NCBI GenBank assembly: GCA_011009095.1
Contig: VTPC01000880.1
Span: 62,001-126,000, forward strand
Reading direction: 5' to 3'
Source: Ignelater luminosus
Taxonomy: Eukaryota; Arthropoda; Insecta; Coleoptera; Elateridae
DNA: 64,000 bases
Shown: positions 47,251-61,511 of the stretch, one piece after another
How positions within the stretch are numbered: position 1 is the stretch's first letter
Layout of the letters: each line of letters opens with the position of its first letter
Notes under the pieces: model-generated
Told to the model about the DNA's origin: nothing
Seen by the model: the letters and a program-made list of their open reading frames with translations, nothing else
The model's database searches: none
Translations under genes and position numbers: made by a program

Positions 47251-48226
47251 GTATATAATTTATAAAAATTGAATAATTCATTGCAAATTTTAATTTTGAT
47301 AGAGAGAAACGAACTTAACCTCTCTTTTTTGACATACATAAAAATTTTGAAAGATTGAGGTTATTTTAATTATTGTATGGTTTTTAAATTAAAGCATATT
47401 GGTTAGTTTTGTATTATTCAAGATGTGTGGATTACGAAAATTAAGTTAACAACATATTTAGAATATAATTATGTAAAAGATTCAATATGAAAATATTTAA
47501 AAAAAAATTCACGTGTTTAAGGTTATGTCAGCACATCAAATTTCTCGAAATAGAACGATTTGAATTTCAATAACTTTTTCTTGTAGAATCATAATCAAAA
47601 TTTTTTTTACCGTTATTGTCTAACCACAAAAATTACCTGTATTCCGAAAGATTTTAGATGACCTGTATAAGAAAGCTTTAAGTTTTATGTTTATTTAAGA
47701 CTAATATTTATTATAAACTTATTATAATAATGTTAAGTACAAAAAAAATTATATAGAATTATGAGGACACAATCAAACGGGTTTAAAATACCAAAACTGC
47801 CAAAGTAATAAAACAACAGAAAATCAAGAACGTTTTAAAATAATCATTTAAGCCCGGGCAACGCTGATGATAATAAAAACTTATACTTCCATTATTGCAG
47901 CTTTAACTTAGTATGTAAATTTTTATAAACGCACGTCTTTTGTGTGTATGTGTGTGTACACTGTGTATTAAACATAAAAACTTTTGTCCTAAATTACACC
48001 AAAACTACACACACACAGTGTGCATGTTATTATTACATATACTGTATTATGTAGTGCATTTGTTTATTGGCTATTAAAAGAATACATTTGTTGATGATTT
48101 TTAAATATTATAAATATATTGTTAAAGAAAACTGCATAAAGTAGTAAAAAATATATATCTGTAGTAACAATGTTTGTTTTATTCTAAAAAGAAGAACGAA
48201 AAGTAAAATAATAAATTCTTGTTACA
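47251..48226. other. Intergenic with repeat fragments
   Basis: 47300-47385 is a half copy of the foldback family seen at 53780-54100 (AACTTAACCTCT..TTTTGACA..AAGATTGAGGTTAT). A TGTGTGTA/TACACACA inverted repeat lies at about 47940-48030. No gene. Confidence 0.5.
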
Positions 48227-50290
48227 TCAAGTAATCCAAACACTTATTACACTGATTAATTTGCTCTGTAAGATGATTCGTTCCAAAATAATGCTGGTGA
48301 ATGCACATAAACCAACAAGTTGCTCCAGTTCTGTAACTTCCTTATCCTTTATTTCGATATTAACTGCTGTACTAGTATTTAATTCAGTTAATTTATCTTT
48401 TAAACTAGCATCTAACACATCAGTATACTTTACTGGTTGAAATAAGATAGTAAAAATCTCATCATGCATTTTCTTTATTTCTGGCGGTTTCGAACGATTA
48501 GCCAGAGATTCTTTAATTTGATAAAATTGAATAATTCTTCCCAGCCGTTCTAATTCGGTTTGAAAATCGACAATTTGTTGGTTTGAAATTTTTGGTCCTT
48601 GCTTTTCTATTAAGAAACAGAAGATCGATATGCTTAACAGCTTGCCTAATTACACCATAATTCTGTAATTTCGCATCGGCAAATCTGTCCACTATTATTT
48701 CTAAAATTTTAAGTTTTATAGCATATGTTTGTCCCAAATGTTTATTTAATGGGGACCATCTCTGCTCGTGTCTAAATTGAAGATCCATCTCTAGGACCGG
48801 CAAGAGAAGCTTCAAGGTTGAAGAAACTAAAAGAAATAATTTAATACAACTTATCAAGAATTGAAATATTAATTCTTACAGTTTGATAATATTGCAGCCT
48901 TTGCTTCTATACTAAACAACCTATTAAGAAGTTGTCTTTGCCTTATTTGATTTGCTCTGTAGTATCCAAACAATTCTCTTTTTATCATAATAGCATCGAA
49001 AAGATTTCTTTTTATATAATCGCTGTACCGCTGAATAATACTAAGAGGAATCTTGCATTTTGGACAACTTTTATATTTAATCTCTTCACCTTGTTGTAAC
49101 CATTCCTCCATCTCCTTGCTTTCAATAACATTACTACACTCGCTCAACAATACAAATCTAAATCCTCTTTTAGTGTTAAATCTTGGAAATATTTCAAGAA
49201 TCTCTACTTTGTTGCATTTAACACACAATGGTGGACATGGATCCCCACAAAAACCGATACATAAATGACCACATTCCAACTTTTTCCGACACGGTTCATA
49301 ACAAGGAGGCACAGTACAGATTTCCCAACACTTTGCTTTGCATTCAGTGTCTTTACATTTTCATGAACGTTTCTCGTAACATCTAACACAGGGTTCACCG
49401 CATTGGTTTGTGCAAGCATTGTGCTTGCATCTATAAGAACAAGCTTGCATACAAGGTTGACATATTTCACAACACAGTAACAAGCATTCATGCCCACAAA
49501 TCAGTCTTGCTTCACATTTTTTCTTACACACTTGATGCATGCGACCTTGAATGCATTTACCACAGGTGCCTGAACAAATATGCCCGCAGGCAGTTGTGTC
49601 TTACAAGGTTCTGTACAAAATTGGAGTAATTCATAACTGTAACTTGGTAAATCTAAAAGTAAAATTTAACAGTGTAATAATGTAAAAACAGTAACAATTT
49701 TAAAGTGTACCCCTCTCGAGCCGGCAGCAATTAACTTTGAATTTATGGCCGCAAGCGGTCGGTTTGGTATAAGCAACCTGTACTTTACACTCTTTCGTGC
49801 AAGGTTGATTACACTTATTCTTGCAGGTGTGCCCGCAAGGTAATTTAAGTGGACAACTTCTATTACAGTTGTTGCGATTTGGTTGTTCACAACATTTTGT
49901 TACGACCGGATGGTTATACTGAGGATGTATTTTTTGCACCTAAAATGGAAATTGCTGATAATAAACTCAATTTGCACATATTCTATAAACTCTTACTATT
50001 TCCTGACAGTTCTCGCACGGATCATGACATTTCTTTCTACAGTTATGTCCAGATGGTAATAATTTCTTGCAAGGTCTTTTGACAGTTTACTGTATGAACA
50101 TCCACAGAGCAAGCAACATCGAAAGAATGAGAACAAATTGTTTTATCTTTTTTCACAACTACAAAGCACGGTGGGCATTCTTTGTAACATTCTTCTCCTT
50201 CAGGCATAAAACAGCCAGTTTGTACCTTGGTACATTGTTTGTAACATTTATACTAGAAATAATGAAATTGTTAGGAAAAGAAAAACTATA

Positions 50291-51004
50291 ATGGGCCTTT
50301 CGGCATGTTGAAATTCTTAGGTTATAGGCATAATTTCTTCCATTTTTGTGAAGTAATTTTGGTAGTTAGATTTGTTATTGTGCTTGAAATTTGTTAAGAA
50401 TTGCATTTATTGTTTAAGTGTTTTTTTCATTGTGGTCAGTAATAAAACTGTTTTTTATAAATTGAGGTTATGTTACTTAACCAGTTTCGTTTTTTATTCT
50501 TAATAATAATAATTAACGTCTAAATCTAATAATTCCATTAAAATAGTATGCAAAATAACAAAAAGAATGTAAGTTATAAATTCGTATTTATTACTAAACA
50601 ATTATCTTAAGAAAGACGCCTACCCTCTCTTTATTTGTCCTCAGATATTTTAATTGTACACTAAAACTTGAAATATATTCTGCATGATGTTTTCGAGAAA
50701 CATAAATTAGTTGCAACTGCTGTATCAGTTCATTTTAATGAACAATTCCTCAAAAATGTAATGGTACAAGATATTATGGTGGGAAATAAGATGAGAAAGA
50801 GACAGACTTGTCATTTTTTAGAAGTCAGGTTAATATATCTGTCAATCTACAAATAGGTTAGGTTTTGTATATTTGAACTTCAAATATACAAAACCTAACC
50901 TAACATTTCTTCATTTCTTTAAATTATTACACTATTAATTAGTGCTAATTACTATTTAAGTTGTCTACTGTGTAATTACGTGCTCAAATCGCCGAAAGGC
51001 CCAT
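50291..51004. mobile_element. 714-bp MITE with TA duplication, inside a ZNFX1 pseudogene intron
   Basis: Inverted ends ATGGGCCTTTCGGC / GCCGAAAGGCCCAT are flanked by TA (50289-50290 and 51005-51006), the Tc1/mariner pattern. Inside, 50857-50915 is a strong hairpin (GTTAGGTTTTGTATATTTGA and its inverse). No recognisable transposase; the 62-codon frame at 50668-50856 is unrecognised. Confidence 0.8.
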
Positions 51005-53444
51005 TATGGTTTTATAACGGATACTTACATCCAAATGATGAGGATCAAACCTGATATGACACTTTTTTCTACAAGCGTGTCCGCATGGTTCCACACGGGT
51101 ATCACATGGACATGGATACGTCTCAATATCCTCAAAGCATAGTTTATCTTGTACATTTTATGACTGCAGGGTAAAACGGCTTCGACAGGAATCTTACATA
51201 TATATTCTGACGGATCCAGAGAAGTGCAACAGGGAACTATTTGTGTATGACCACATGGTAGATTAGTCTCGACAGGAATTCGACATTTGTATTTCGATAA
51301 ATCCACACTACAAGGAACCATTTCTGTATGTGAACATGGTAATATTTTTTCTACAAGAACTACGCATTTGTCACATTTTTCGTAACATCTTTTCCTGCAC
51401 ATACGATTATTTTTGCAGAGTATTCTAAAACGGTTTTTAAGAAATTTTAGTTATTTAAGGAGCAAATTATTTATTTGTCTATAAATTTACTTTGAGCAAA
51501 TTGCTGTACAATTAACATTTTTGTGTTTTTTATCTTGTATATGGCATAGTTTCCGGCAAGTGTGTCCACATTTCAAATGAACTCCGCACATTTTTGTGCA
51601 GTTACCTTCTGGTACTTAGTCGAAATCTTTAGCTACTGCTACTTTTGTTTTGTGTTCTGGATGAATTTGGCAATGAAGTAACAAACTTTTACCTAAAGCA
51701 TCTTGTAATTCTAAAGCGATTTTTATTTTTGACCAAATCTGAAATATTTAGAAATATTAAAATCATATAATGTAAATTATTACGTTAGCACACCTTGCTA
51801 TTTTGACACAACAAATCTATATTACCCATTATATAAAGACCTTCTCTTGCACGAGACAATGCGACGCAAATACGATTTTCAATTTTTAAAAATCCAATTT
51901 TATTGTCTTCATTATTTCTTACCAAAGATAACAAAATTATTTTGCATTCTTCACCTTGATAATTATCTAAAACAGTTATACGAACATCTTGTAATAGTTC
52001 ATATTGTCTTCGTTCTTCCCATAAAGCAAACATTTGTCCAGAGTATGCAGCAATAATAGTAACATCTTCAGGCTTATAACCATTTTGGACTAAATAATTT
52101 GCAAGTGTTATAAGAAACTGAGCTTCATGATTATTCATCTTACTAGAATCACCTGATTCCTTTTCAGGATAACGATGATCGATAAAATACAAATTTCTAT
52201 CGATTCCTAAGATTTTAGGAAAGTCATTTACTGACATATGATTTTTCAGATTTGGGTAAATACTAGGAACGATTAGTTTTGCTATTTCTGGTCTCATCCT
52301 ATGTTGCACACCGAGCACATAACATTGTGTATTATTTAAAACCATTCTCTCAAACAAGCTAATTCCTAAATTATAATTCTTTCCCGTGTTATAATCTGCT
52401 GTACTCGGTCACAATTGCTGGTGATCACCAATCAAGATGAGATGCTGGCAATGTTTGGTGAGAGAGACAACGATATGAGATTCTAAAACTTCAGCTGCCT
52501 CTTCCACTAGTACAATTCGACACTGAAGTGCTTGTAAAATACTCTGAAAATGTGCAGCACATGTAGTTGTCATTCCTATAATGGTCATCTTTTTCATAAT
52601 TTCTGTATCCTCAATATCTCTTACTTCACTGTATTGTTTGTACGTTTTAAGATATCTATCTTGAAGTAATATCAATCTGGTTAGTAATTCATCTTGATAT
52701 TTTAACAACCAATAAAAATACAGCCCTCATCGCTTCTCTGGAGATATCTTATGTGGTTGCTTCAAATCAACATCTGAGGTTTTCCCGTCAATTTCATTGT
52801 TCTTCCTTCATTTAAACACATCTGGACAAGAATTACAATTTAGTCTAATCTACCTATAGCTTAAGAGTTATTATAGATAGGTACCTGCAAATAATTCAGT
52901 TCATTGTTCTGGTTTGCGAGTTCATATTCCAACTCCCATTTTCTACTGAGGTTATAGCGTGCATCTTTTCTAGCTTGTAACTCATCTAATTCACATGATA
53001 TTTCATCCATGCATGTTTTCAGTTGAGAAACAGTTACCAAATAAGTAAACAGAACTTGATGTTCAAGTTCGAAATGCTCAAATTCATTAACATCATTGTG
53101 TGCATTTCTGACTTCATTTTCTAATACTTTGTCTAGTTCTTTCTCAACAATTTTGTGTAGAGCTTCCCCTTCTTTGCCATTTAGTTTCTGTAAAAAGAAT
53201 AAATCTCTGTTGTAATTAACATGGTTTCACTCTCTAACTCAGGCACATGCGGTGTAGTGGAAGCAATTTTGTTCCTTTTAAACTTGAAACAATATTATTT
53301 GATACCTTAGAAGCCTTGAGCAAATATGGATTATAATTGTAAAAGCATTGTCATGCAATGCTTATAAAATGAAAATTTACTTTCTATGATTCTACATGTT
53401 AATTAATTATTTAAAATAGTTCATTTTCTTAAAACCCTTCTTTG

Positions 53445-54120
53445 TGTCATTTATAAAAATTAATGTACTGCAGATTTTATTAGTGTGCCTTGATACTGAT
53501 TTATCAAATGTCACTTTTTAATGGGTAGTGTATGGATACACTTGTCAAAGAAGAGAGACAAGAATATACGTTAGCTCTCTATTCGCAGAGCAAATGTAAA
53601 GGATAGAATAAGAATTTATTGTTAAAATTTTTCTTCTTTCCTTTACACCCTCAGTGCGAGCAGAGAGCTGACGTATATTTTTGTCTCTCTTGTTTGACAA
53701 GTGTGTCCACACTCTCCGATTAGAAAAATGATATTTAATAAAACAATATCAAGGCACACTAGATTTTATTAGTTATTTTTGACAGAAAGAAATCAACTTA
53801 ACCTCTTTCATTGTGACAGTTGTCAAAAAGATTGAGGTTATTGTATTAAATAAAATAACCACCGTATCCATCTCTTTCTTATTAATTACCAACCATATTC
53901 TCTATCCTTTATGAATTTGTAGCATTGTATTAATAATTAGAATAAATTAATAAAGGATGGAAAACATGATCTGTAATTGATAAGAAAGAGATAGATAAGG
54001 TTGTTATTTTAGTTATTACAATAATCTCAATCTTTAGACAACTGTCACAATGAAAGAGGTTAAGTTGATTTCTTTCCGTCAAAAATAACATAAAATTTTT
54101 AGTGCATTAATTTTTATAAA
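53445..54120. mobile_element. Foldback element (outer), carrying a nested insertion
   Basis: The outer arms pair GTCATTTATAAAAATTAATG (left) with CATTAATTTTTATAAATGTGACAC (right). Inner arms pair GAAATCAACTTAACCTCTTT, CATTGTGACAGTTGTC and AAGATTGAGGTTAT (53785-53850) with their inverse at 54020-54090, and ATCTCTTTCTTAT with ATAAGAAAGAGAT. Its left arm is split by the element at 53482-53760. It belongs to the same family as fragments at 15050 and 47300. Confidence 0.8.
53482..53760. mobile_element. 279-bp foldback element with exact 10-bp duplication (Mutator-like)
   Basis: Ends AGTGTGCCTTGATA and TATCAAGGCACACT are inverted. The arms of about 110 bp also share AAGAGAGACAAGAATATACG and its inverse. 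AGATTTTATT occurs exactly on both sides (53472-53481 and 53761-53770). A 9-11 bp duplication with long inverted arms is typical of Mutator-like elements. No coding capacity. Confidence 0.85.
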
Positions 54121-56273
54121 TGTGACACGAATAGGAGAAAGAGATAGATAAATGGACGTTTTAAGTTCTATAACTGGATATTGGTTCTTTAGATAGAGGA
54201 CATGAAAAGATTTAGTGCTTTCACACACCGCACGCATCTGCTCTAATTTAAAAGAAAATAATACATAAACATGCCTCTTCTCGTGGTACTTGACTATGTG
54301 CTTTCCTTTGTTTGACTAAATGATGTGCATTGAATAACAACCATTCCAATATCTCATCAGGAGACACGCTTGCAAACCAACTTCCCACAAGATCTGTATC
54401 TACTTTTGAAAAGTATTCAAAGTCAATAATCCCTTTGAATTTCTTTATTTCATCTAGAGCTCCACTAAGATTTTTAATTTCATTTAATTCTTTACAAAGT
54501 TGTTTTTGAAGACTACATAAAATATCAGCTTTAAAATAACAATCAGATCTTCTTCTATAATGTAGATTGAATTGTAGTTTTTCACTTTTAGATTGTCCAC
54601 CGACTCGTATAATTTTTGTTGTAGTATCAGCCAGACCTTCCAGAAATTGATCCAGGGCATGGTTCGTATAACAAACTACCAAAATCGGTGTATTATTGTA
54701 CCAAATATTACAATTATTTATTACAGTCCTTGCAATTTCAAGCCCTAGAAATGATTTTCCCGTACCGGGCGGACCTTGAATTATCACGAATTCTTGAGTT
54801 AAGGCAGCTTTAAATGCCTCGTACTGTGTATCATCAAGTTGTAAATCGTAGGTGCTAGGCCATGAATTTGGATCGGGCAATGTAACATCAAAACCATTTA
54901 TATTATACACACTATTTTGATTTAAATATTTTGGTAATTTTATATCAGTGTTAATATCTATTAAATAATCCTTCATTGGAAATTCATCTTCTGGCATATT
55001 TTGCAAAGCTTTAAGAACATGATAGTACGGTTCAAAGTAAATGCTGTATTCTACCATTATATAAGGAGTGTTAAAATTATAATTCCTGAATTCATGTTCG
55101 AAGCTAATTACAATCTTTCCTTGCTCAAGTAAACTTTGATCTCTTTCAATAATTTTACCAAACAATAGTGTGGAAAAGTTATTATTTGCAAAGCACACTA
55201 AAGCACCATACAATCGAGAGTCACTACTCAGATATTCTTGAACTCCCTTTCTTAAAGGCGCAATGAAATCTTCTCTTAATAAACGAAACTGAACATCTAA
55301 ATATTGGCCAACATTATCATATGCCTCTTTTATTTTGTGATGTCTAACGAATGCTTTTTCAGAAGTTGTGATTTCATTGGTTGTTGGATACACGCTTATT
55401 TGTGGAAAATCGTCAGGTGGTTCTTGCTCATTCTTTGTTGTTTGTTTACACAATTGTAATTTTTCCTGTAATCTTACAAATCTTTCCTTTATTTCTGTGG
55501 ATAGTGTCAGGTTTTGTCCAGCTTCCAAAATCGGTATTGCCATTATTATACTTTTTATAATTTTTGGCAAGGCTTCGCAAGCTTTTGTAGGAATTGTTTC
55601 GATGAGTGAGTCAAACACTACAGTTACATTTCCAAAGAATCCGTCAACATTCTTTAAAAATAAAGTATTGTTTTTATGCTCATTTTGCTCTAGAAATGGT
55701 AATTGTACCACAATGTAATTTTGAAGCTTAGAATAAACTTATCTTTTGAAGCGAGATTCGTAATTTCTGCCTTATTCTCTTTAAACGGTGACAGACACAA
55801 CTTTGCCAGTACATTAAGTACAAGAACTAGCATATCTTGGGTCATATTCGATTCTAATAATGTTTCAAATTATTTTATTTGATGAACTAATTCGAGGATT
55901 ACAAGGTGTGATTCTTTATTATCCCATTCTTCTAACTCTTTTAATCCTATGGACTTCCTTTCTTTACCTTGCTGATGTATAGTATTATTAACTTGATCTC
56001 TGATGATAAGTTTTTGAGATGACTTTGAGATATGTTGACTACTTCTGTATCTAGCAGGAATTGGATTAGTTCTGACTCCTCTAAGTGGATAATGTAAGTG
56101 GCGACCTATAACATTGTAATAGTTTGGATTTACAAACATGATTACGAAAGATTACTTCTCTCGCGATGATGCAATTCATCCTCAAAACGTGCAGGATTTT
56201 TTTCATTAAAATATCTGTTGAGTTGTCTAGATGGATCAGGAGCTTGATAGTTAATTCTTTTCCAATTTTGCAT

Positions 56274-57389
56274 TTTCAAGTTCTATAATAAGCATAAAAC
56301 AATAAAATCCAAAGACGAAAGTTTTCCACAAAACAATTCTTAAATTTAAGTTAGGAATTTACTGTAATTTTTATAGTAATACATAACAGTACATAAAATA
56401 CAATTCTTTTTATCTTACATTACACCGTTACTGACGAATCACTGATTTGCTATTGCGGTATTATATCATGCTTCCTCTAACGTGCATGGTTTTACGGGTT
56501 TTACCGATTTTACGCAATTTCAAGGACAGATGCGTGGGCGTTAATTTCATGACATCATTAGCATATCCAATCCACAATTCTAATATTTTCATTCCAATAT
56601 TAATTAGGAAATTTCTCATTTTAGAGAAAGAACGCTACAATTTCTGAAAGATGGAAATTTCGACCTCTATAAAAAAACAACCTTAATTTAAAATACTTAA
56701 TTCTTTCAGTCAGTACAATCAATTTCCAGTGGCACATCAACAAAGAAAGTTGGAATGAACTAGAGCGAAAATTTTATCAAGAGGAATCCCCTAAGTATTC
56801 AGTTATTTTATGAACTAAAATCATAATAAAATGAATGAATTTAAATGGAATTGAAAACGTAATTGTTTATAAATTGGAGGAAATGTATTATCTCTATATA
56901 CTTATTAATTATTTATCATCAATAATTTTAAATTTGATTTACACAACATAAAAAACTAAAAAAACGTTTTTACAATTCTGACATCATCATACCAGCATTG
57001 TTGCCAGTATTACCGGTTAGCTTGGGCGGAGCGTTGACCCAGGGAGTGTTGCCAACCCTCCCGATATGTTAGGAGATCACTCGATTTTTTCACGGTTTTC
57101 CTACTCCCTATTTTTTAATACAATCTTCCAATACACTATCGGCTTTTTTTTATAAATACTCAGAAAGAGACTAAAGATTTGATTGATTTTTCCGTTATAT
57201 GCCTCAGTGGACTCATTAAAATTCACGGTATACGAGACAATCTAAAAACCAGGTCAGATTTCCTTTAAATGTTTGAATGGGAGTAGAACAGTGACGGCCG
57301 GTGACCTAACTTCAGGGTAGGCCGGCACCGCCCGATTGGTTAATTTCTTGATAATTTGACAATTTAAACTCGTACTCGCAGGTAACACT
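56274..57389. other. Intergenic, no gene supported
   Basis: AT-rich. Sequence near 56998-57060 (GTTGCCAGTATTACCGG, GTGTTGCCAACC) looks like part of a repeat, but no ends can be drawn. Confidence 0.4.
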
Positions 57390-57740
57390 ATTGGACCTCA
57401 CTTTTTACTACAATGCCTAAACGGGGAACATTATTTTCAATTCATGAATAAACTGATAGATGTTTTTCCACTCGATCTGCGAAATGGACTGATCTGGATG
57501 CATGATGGCGCACCAGCTCGTTATGCCTATAATCGTTGAACGAAGATTTTCCGCAGCGTTGGATTGGTCGTAATGGCCTTATATCGTGGCCACCACGGTC
57601 GTTTGATTATCCTTTGAATTTTTTCGTTTGAGGTTTACCAAATACTTCCAGAAAATTTACAAGACCTACAAGCACGAATAATGGACAGGGTACAATGAAT
57701 TACTCAATAAATGCTTAGAAATGCCCATAATGCAGTACCA
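57390..57740 (+). pseudogene. Decayed Tc1/mariner-related DDE transposase (C-terminal half)
   Basis: Readable pieces on the plus strand are LRNGLIWMHDGAPARYAYNR, then a stop, a frame-shifted GHHGRLIILIFSFEVYQ (expected WPPRSPDLTPLDFFxWG) and LPENLQDLQARIMDRV. This is the second-to-third catalytic region of the same broad DDE_3 group as the relic inside 2722-3403, here without visible inverted ends. Confidence 0.65.
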
Positions 57741-57780
57741 TTACTAGTAACCACCTGCTTGGAAACTAACAGAGGACAAT

Positions 57781-58680
57781 TTGAATATTTGTCCGTTCGG
57801 TCTTGTCGGGCCTCCCGGGCCTGTTGGGCTTCTTGAATTTCTCGACCCTTCGGGCTTCTCCGATCTGTCGTACTGTTCGGACCTCCTGCGCCTTTTGGAC
57901 TTCTCGGGTCTGTCGGATCTCTCGGGCCATACAGGTCTGTTGGACCTTCGGGCTTCTTCGATTTGTCGTACTATTCGGACCGCTCGTTCGTTTTGGACTT
58001 CTAGGATCTATGAGGTCTTTGAATCTCTTGGGTCTGGCGGATCGCTCGGGCCTGTCGGACTTCATAGACTTCTCGGCCCTTCGGGCTTCTCTCGATCCTC
58101 TCGAATAGTTCGGTCCTCTTGGGGCGTCAGCCTTTTGGGCCTGTTGAACTTTTCGGCCCTTCGGATCTATCGAGCCGTTCAGGCCTCTTAAGTTTCTTGG
58201 ATTTCTCCGATCTGTAGTACTATTCGAATCTCTTACGCTTTTTCGACATCTCGGGTCTATAGAACCGTTTGAATCTCTCGAGTCTGTCGAATCGCTCGGG
58301 CCTGTCGGACTTCATGGACTTCTCGGTCCTTCGGGCTTCTCTCGATCCTGTCGAATGGTTCGGCCCTCTTGGGCCGTCAGCCTGTTGGACCTTTTGGACT
58401 TCTCGCCCCTTCGGATCTATCGAGCCGTTTGCATCTCTTGGACCTGTCGGGCCATAACGGCCTCTTGGACCATTCGGGTCTGTCAGGTATCTTGGGTTTC
58501 TAGGCCCTTCGGACTTCTCGGATCTTTTATACATCTCGACCCTTCGGGTCGTTTGAATCTCGCGGACATATCAAACCTCTCGGACCTATCTGACGTTTTG
58601 AATTTTTCAGTTCGAGTTTCTCGAGTCTATTGGTCTGTTCGTGCCGTTCCGGCCTGTTGGGCCTTGGGATTTCTCCACCC
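57781..58680. repeat. GC-rich minisatellite, basic unit 9 bp with higher-order period near 250 bp
   Basis: The array is built from variants of TCGGRCYTS and TTGGACTTC (TCGGGCCTG, TCGGACTTC, TCGGGTCTG and so on). Two long blocks, about 58045-58195 and 58295-58445, are near-identical (CCTGTCGGACTTCAT, then CGGGCTTCTCTCGATCCT), showing a higher-order period. Because the unit is a multiple of three, long Gly/Pro/Leu- or Arg/Pro/Glu-rich frames appear on both strands. They are by-products, not genes. It is the most GC-rich patch of the window. Confidence 0.85.
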
Positions 58681-58689
58681 TGAGCTTCG

Positions 58690-59430
58690 TTGTCCGAGAT
58701 GCACTCGGCGGTGGTGCTGTTTCTTATTGGGTAAGCCTCGATCCATCGACTTAACAGGACGGCATAGATGAACTGGTGACCGGCAGCGGTTATTGGATAG
58801 GGTCCTAGTAGGTCGCAGGCGATCAGCTCGAAGGGGGCCTGCGGTTGGCGTGGTCGTTGAGGGGCGTAGGGCTGATTAGGGTGACGCAACGCTTGTAGAG
58901 AGCGCACCATAAGACGCCCAATGGTAATCCTAGCGGATGCTTCACGCCATTTCCTCGGCTCCTGGGTGTCGGGCAAGGTGGGCGTCATGATGCTCGAACA
59001 GGACCCTCTCGCGTATTTCTGCGGGGACGCACAGTTTGCGTCGTTTGCCGAAGTAGAGGAGGCCGGCTCGTCGGCACTGTGATAATTGTCAACCAAGCCG
59101 AATTCCCAGTCGAGTCGTCGAGGTGACTGCCCCTAGAGGTGGATGAGTGTGCGGATCGTTGGTTGCGCGAATTCTTCGTCGCGTCGCTGAGCAGCGCGGA
59201 CTTTGTCAGCTAAGGTGGAAAGGCCAGCAGGAGGCTATTGGCGATGGCACAGTCTTCGATGGGGATTCTTGATAACAAGTCGAGAAACTAGTTGCGTTTT
59301 CCCGCACAATGTTCGACGGTCATCGGATAGTAGGTACTGCAGTTTTAAGCTTCGAGTTTTTCTTTCATTTGTTGCAGCCAAATCAATGATTTATTGTTGG
59401 CCCAGAGTGTGGATACATAATAAATGGCTT
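58690..59430 (-). pseudogene. Ty3/Gypsy retroelement fragment: RNase H end and integrase
   Basis: From 59420 downward on the minus strand: NNKSLIWLQQMKEKLEA, then MTVEHCAGKRN and DLLSRIP (RNase H), RLCVPAEIRERVLFEHHDA and HLARHPGAEE (integrase zinc-binding segment), then FELIACDLLGPYPITAAGHQ and SRWIEAYPIRNSTTAE (integrase core, first catalytic Asp kept). Stops and frame changes separate the pieces. The core breaks off at about 58690 and runs straight into the minisatellite, so the remaining catalytic residues and the 3' end are absent. No LTRs were found. Confidence 0.8.
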
Positions 59431-60015
59431 TTTTTTGATTGAATACATTTGATAGCTATCAACCAACTTTTCATTAATTACTTATTTTCAGGAAATCTAT
59501 GAAAACATTAAAATCTTCTGTTTTTATTTGAGACAATTTGCACGGTGGCACCCACAATTCTATTCTATATATAGCATTGTTTATTCTTAATTTTATGGCC
59601 CTTCCCTAAAATATATATTCATTAACAAGATTCTCTAGTCCCAGTTTCCACTATTAAAATATTAAAAACGTTAAAAATAGTAGCAGAAGTAGGTATTGAG
59701 ATTATGTTGTAATACCAAAGTTCGAGTAAGGCAACCCCTACATGCTAATGGTTTATTAATTTAGATTTTAAAATAAAACAGTATGCATAAAAGATGTTGG
59801 AACTGTTGTTTCAATTTGATCAACGTGAAAAATGACAGTGTCTGCATTTGATTGCAAGACTTTTGGGACACTTGTTACTTTGATACCTACCACATGTAAT
59901 CTTACCTGCAGACTCGGATTCTGCAGATTCATTGGCATTATTCTCCTCTTCTATTATTTTTATGGAACCTTTTCTAACTTGGCTTGTATAATTGCAAAAT
60001 AGAAACTTCATACAT
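59431..60015. other. Intergenic, 3' flank of the GST gene
   Basis: AT-rich, with no supported gene. The 63-codon minus-strand frame at 59820-60011 is unrecognised. Confidence 0.4.
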
Positions 60016-60021
60016 TTTATT
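60016..60021 (-). terminator. Poly(A) signal for the distal GST isoform
   Basis: AATAAA on the minus strand, about 50 bases past the stop codon of the distal last exon (60072). Confidence 0.6.
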
Positions 60022-60071
60022 AATTATATAATATCGAAAAAACGTTATAAAAATATTACATTATTCAAATT

Positions 60072-61511
<1,440 letters not shown>

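Larger units (their letters stand above)
48227..56273 (-). pseudogene. ZNFX1-type helicase (NFX1-type zinc finger protein 1 homologue), degenerate
   Basis: ZNFX1 proteins are SF1 RNA helicases with NFX1-type zinc fingers that act in antiviral and small-RNA pathways. The N-terminus starts near 56273 (MQNWKRINYQAPDPSRQLN). The longest intact piece, 55711-54248, holds Walker A GPPGTGKS. Later pieces carry LVEEAAEVLE, GDHQQL, VQHRMRPEI, LDNYQGEECKIILLSL and VALSRAREGLYIMGN, all SF1 motifs. Cys-rich NFX1-type repeats follow at 51600-49250, then the C-terminal helical part ending at 48227. In-frame stops sit at 55870-55872, 52727-52729, 52409-52411 (CGA to TGA likely), 51616-51618 and 49361-49363. 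Frameshifts lie near 56150, 55720, 52810, 51160, 50080, 49600 and 48600. Introns with good splice sites remain, so this is a decayed gene copy, not a retrocopy. A functional paralogue may exist elsewhere. Confidence 0.85.

Noticed and set aside
52409-52729. Reading TGA as an amino acid (selenocysteine or Trp) in the ZNFX1 copy
   Set aside because: One TGA sits where Trp is expected, but another replaces an Arg codon and other lesions are TAA stops or frameshifts. Plain decay explains all of them.
57781-58771. Long Gly/Pro/Leu- and Arg/Pro-rich open frames that look collagen-like or like a basic low-complexity protein
   Set aside because: They occur on both strands and in several frames because the minisatellite unit is nine bases long. 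There are no splice signals or conserved domains.
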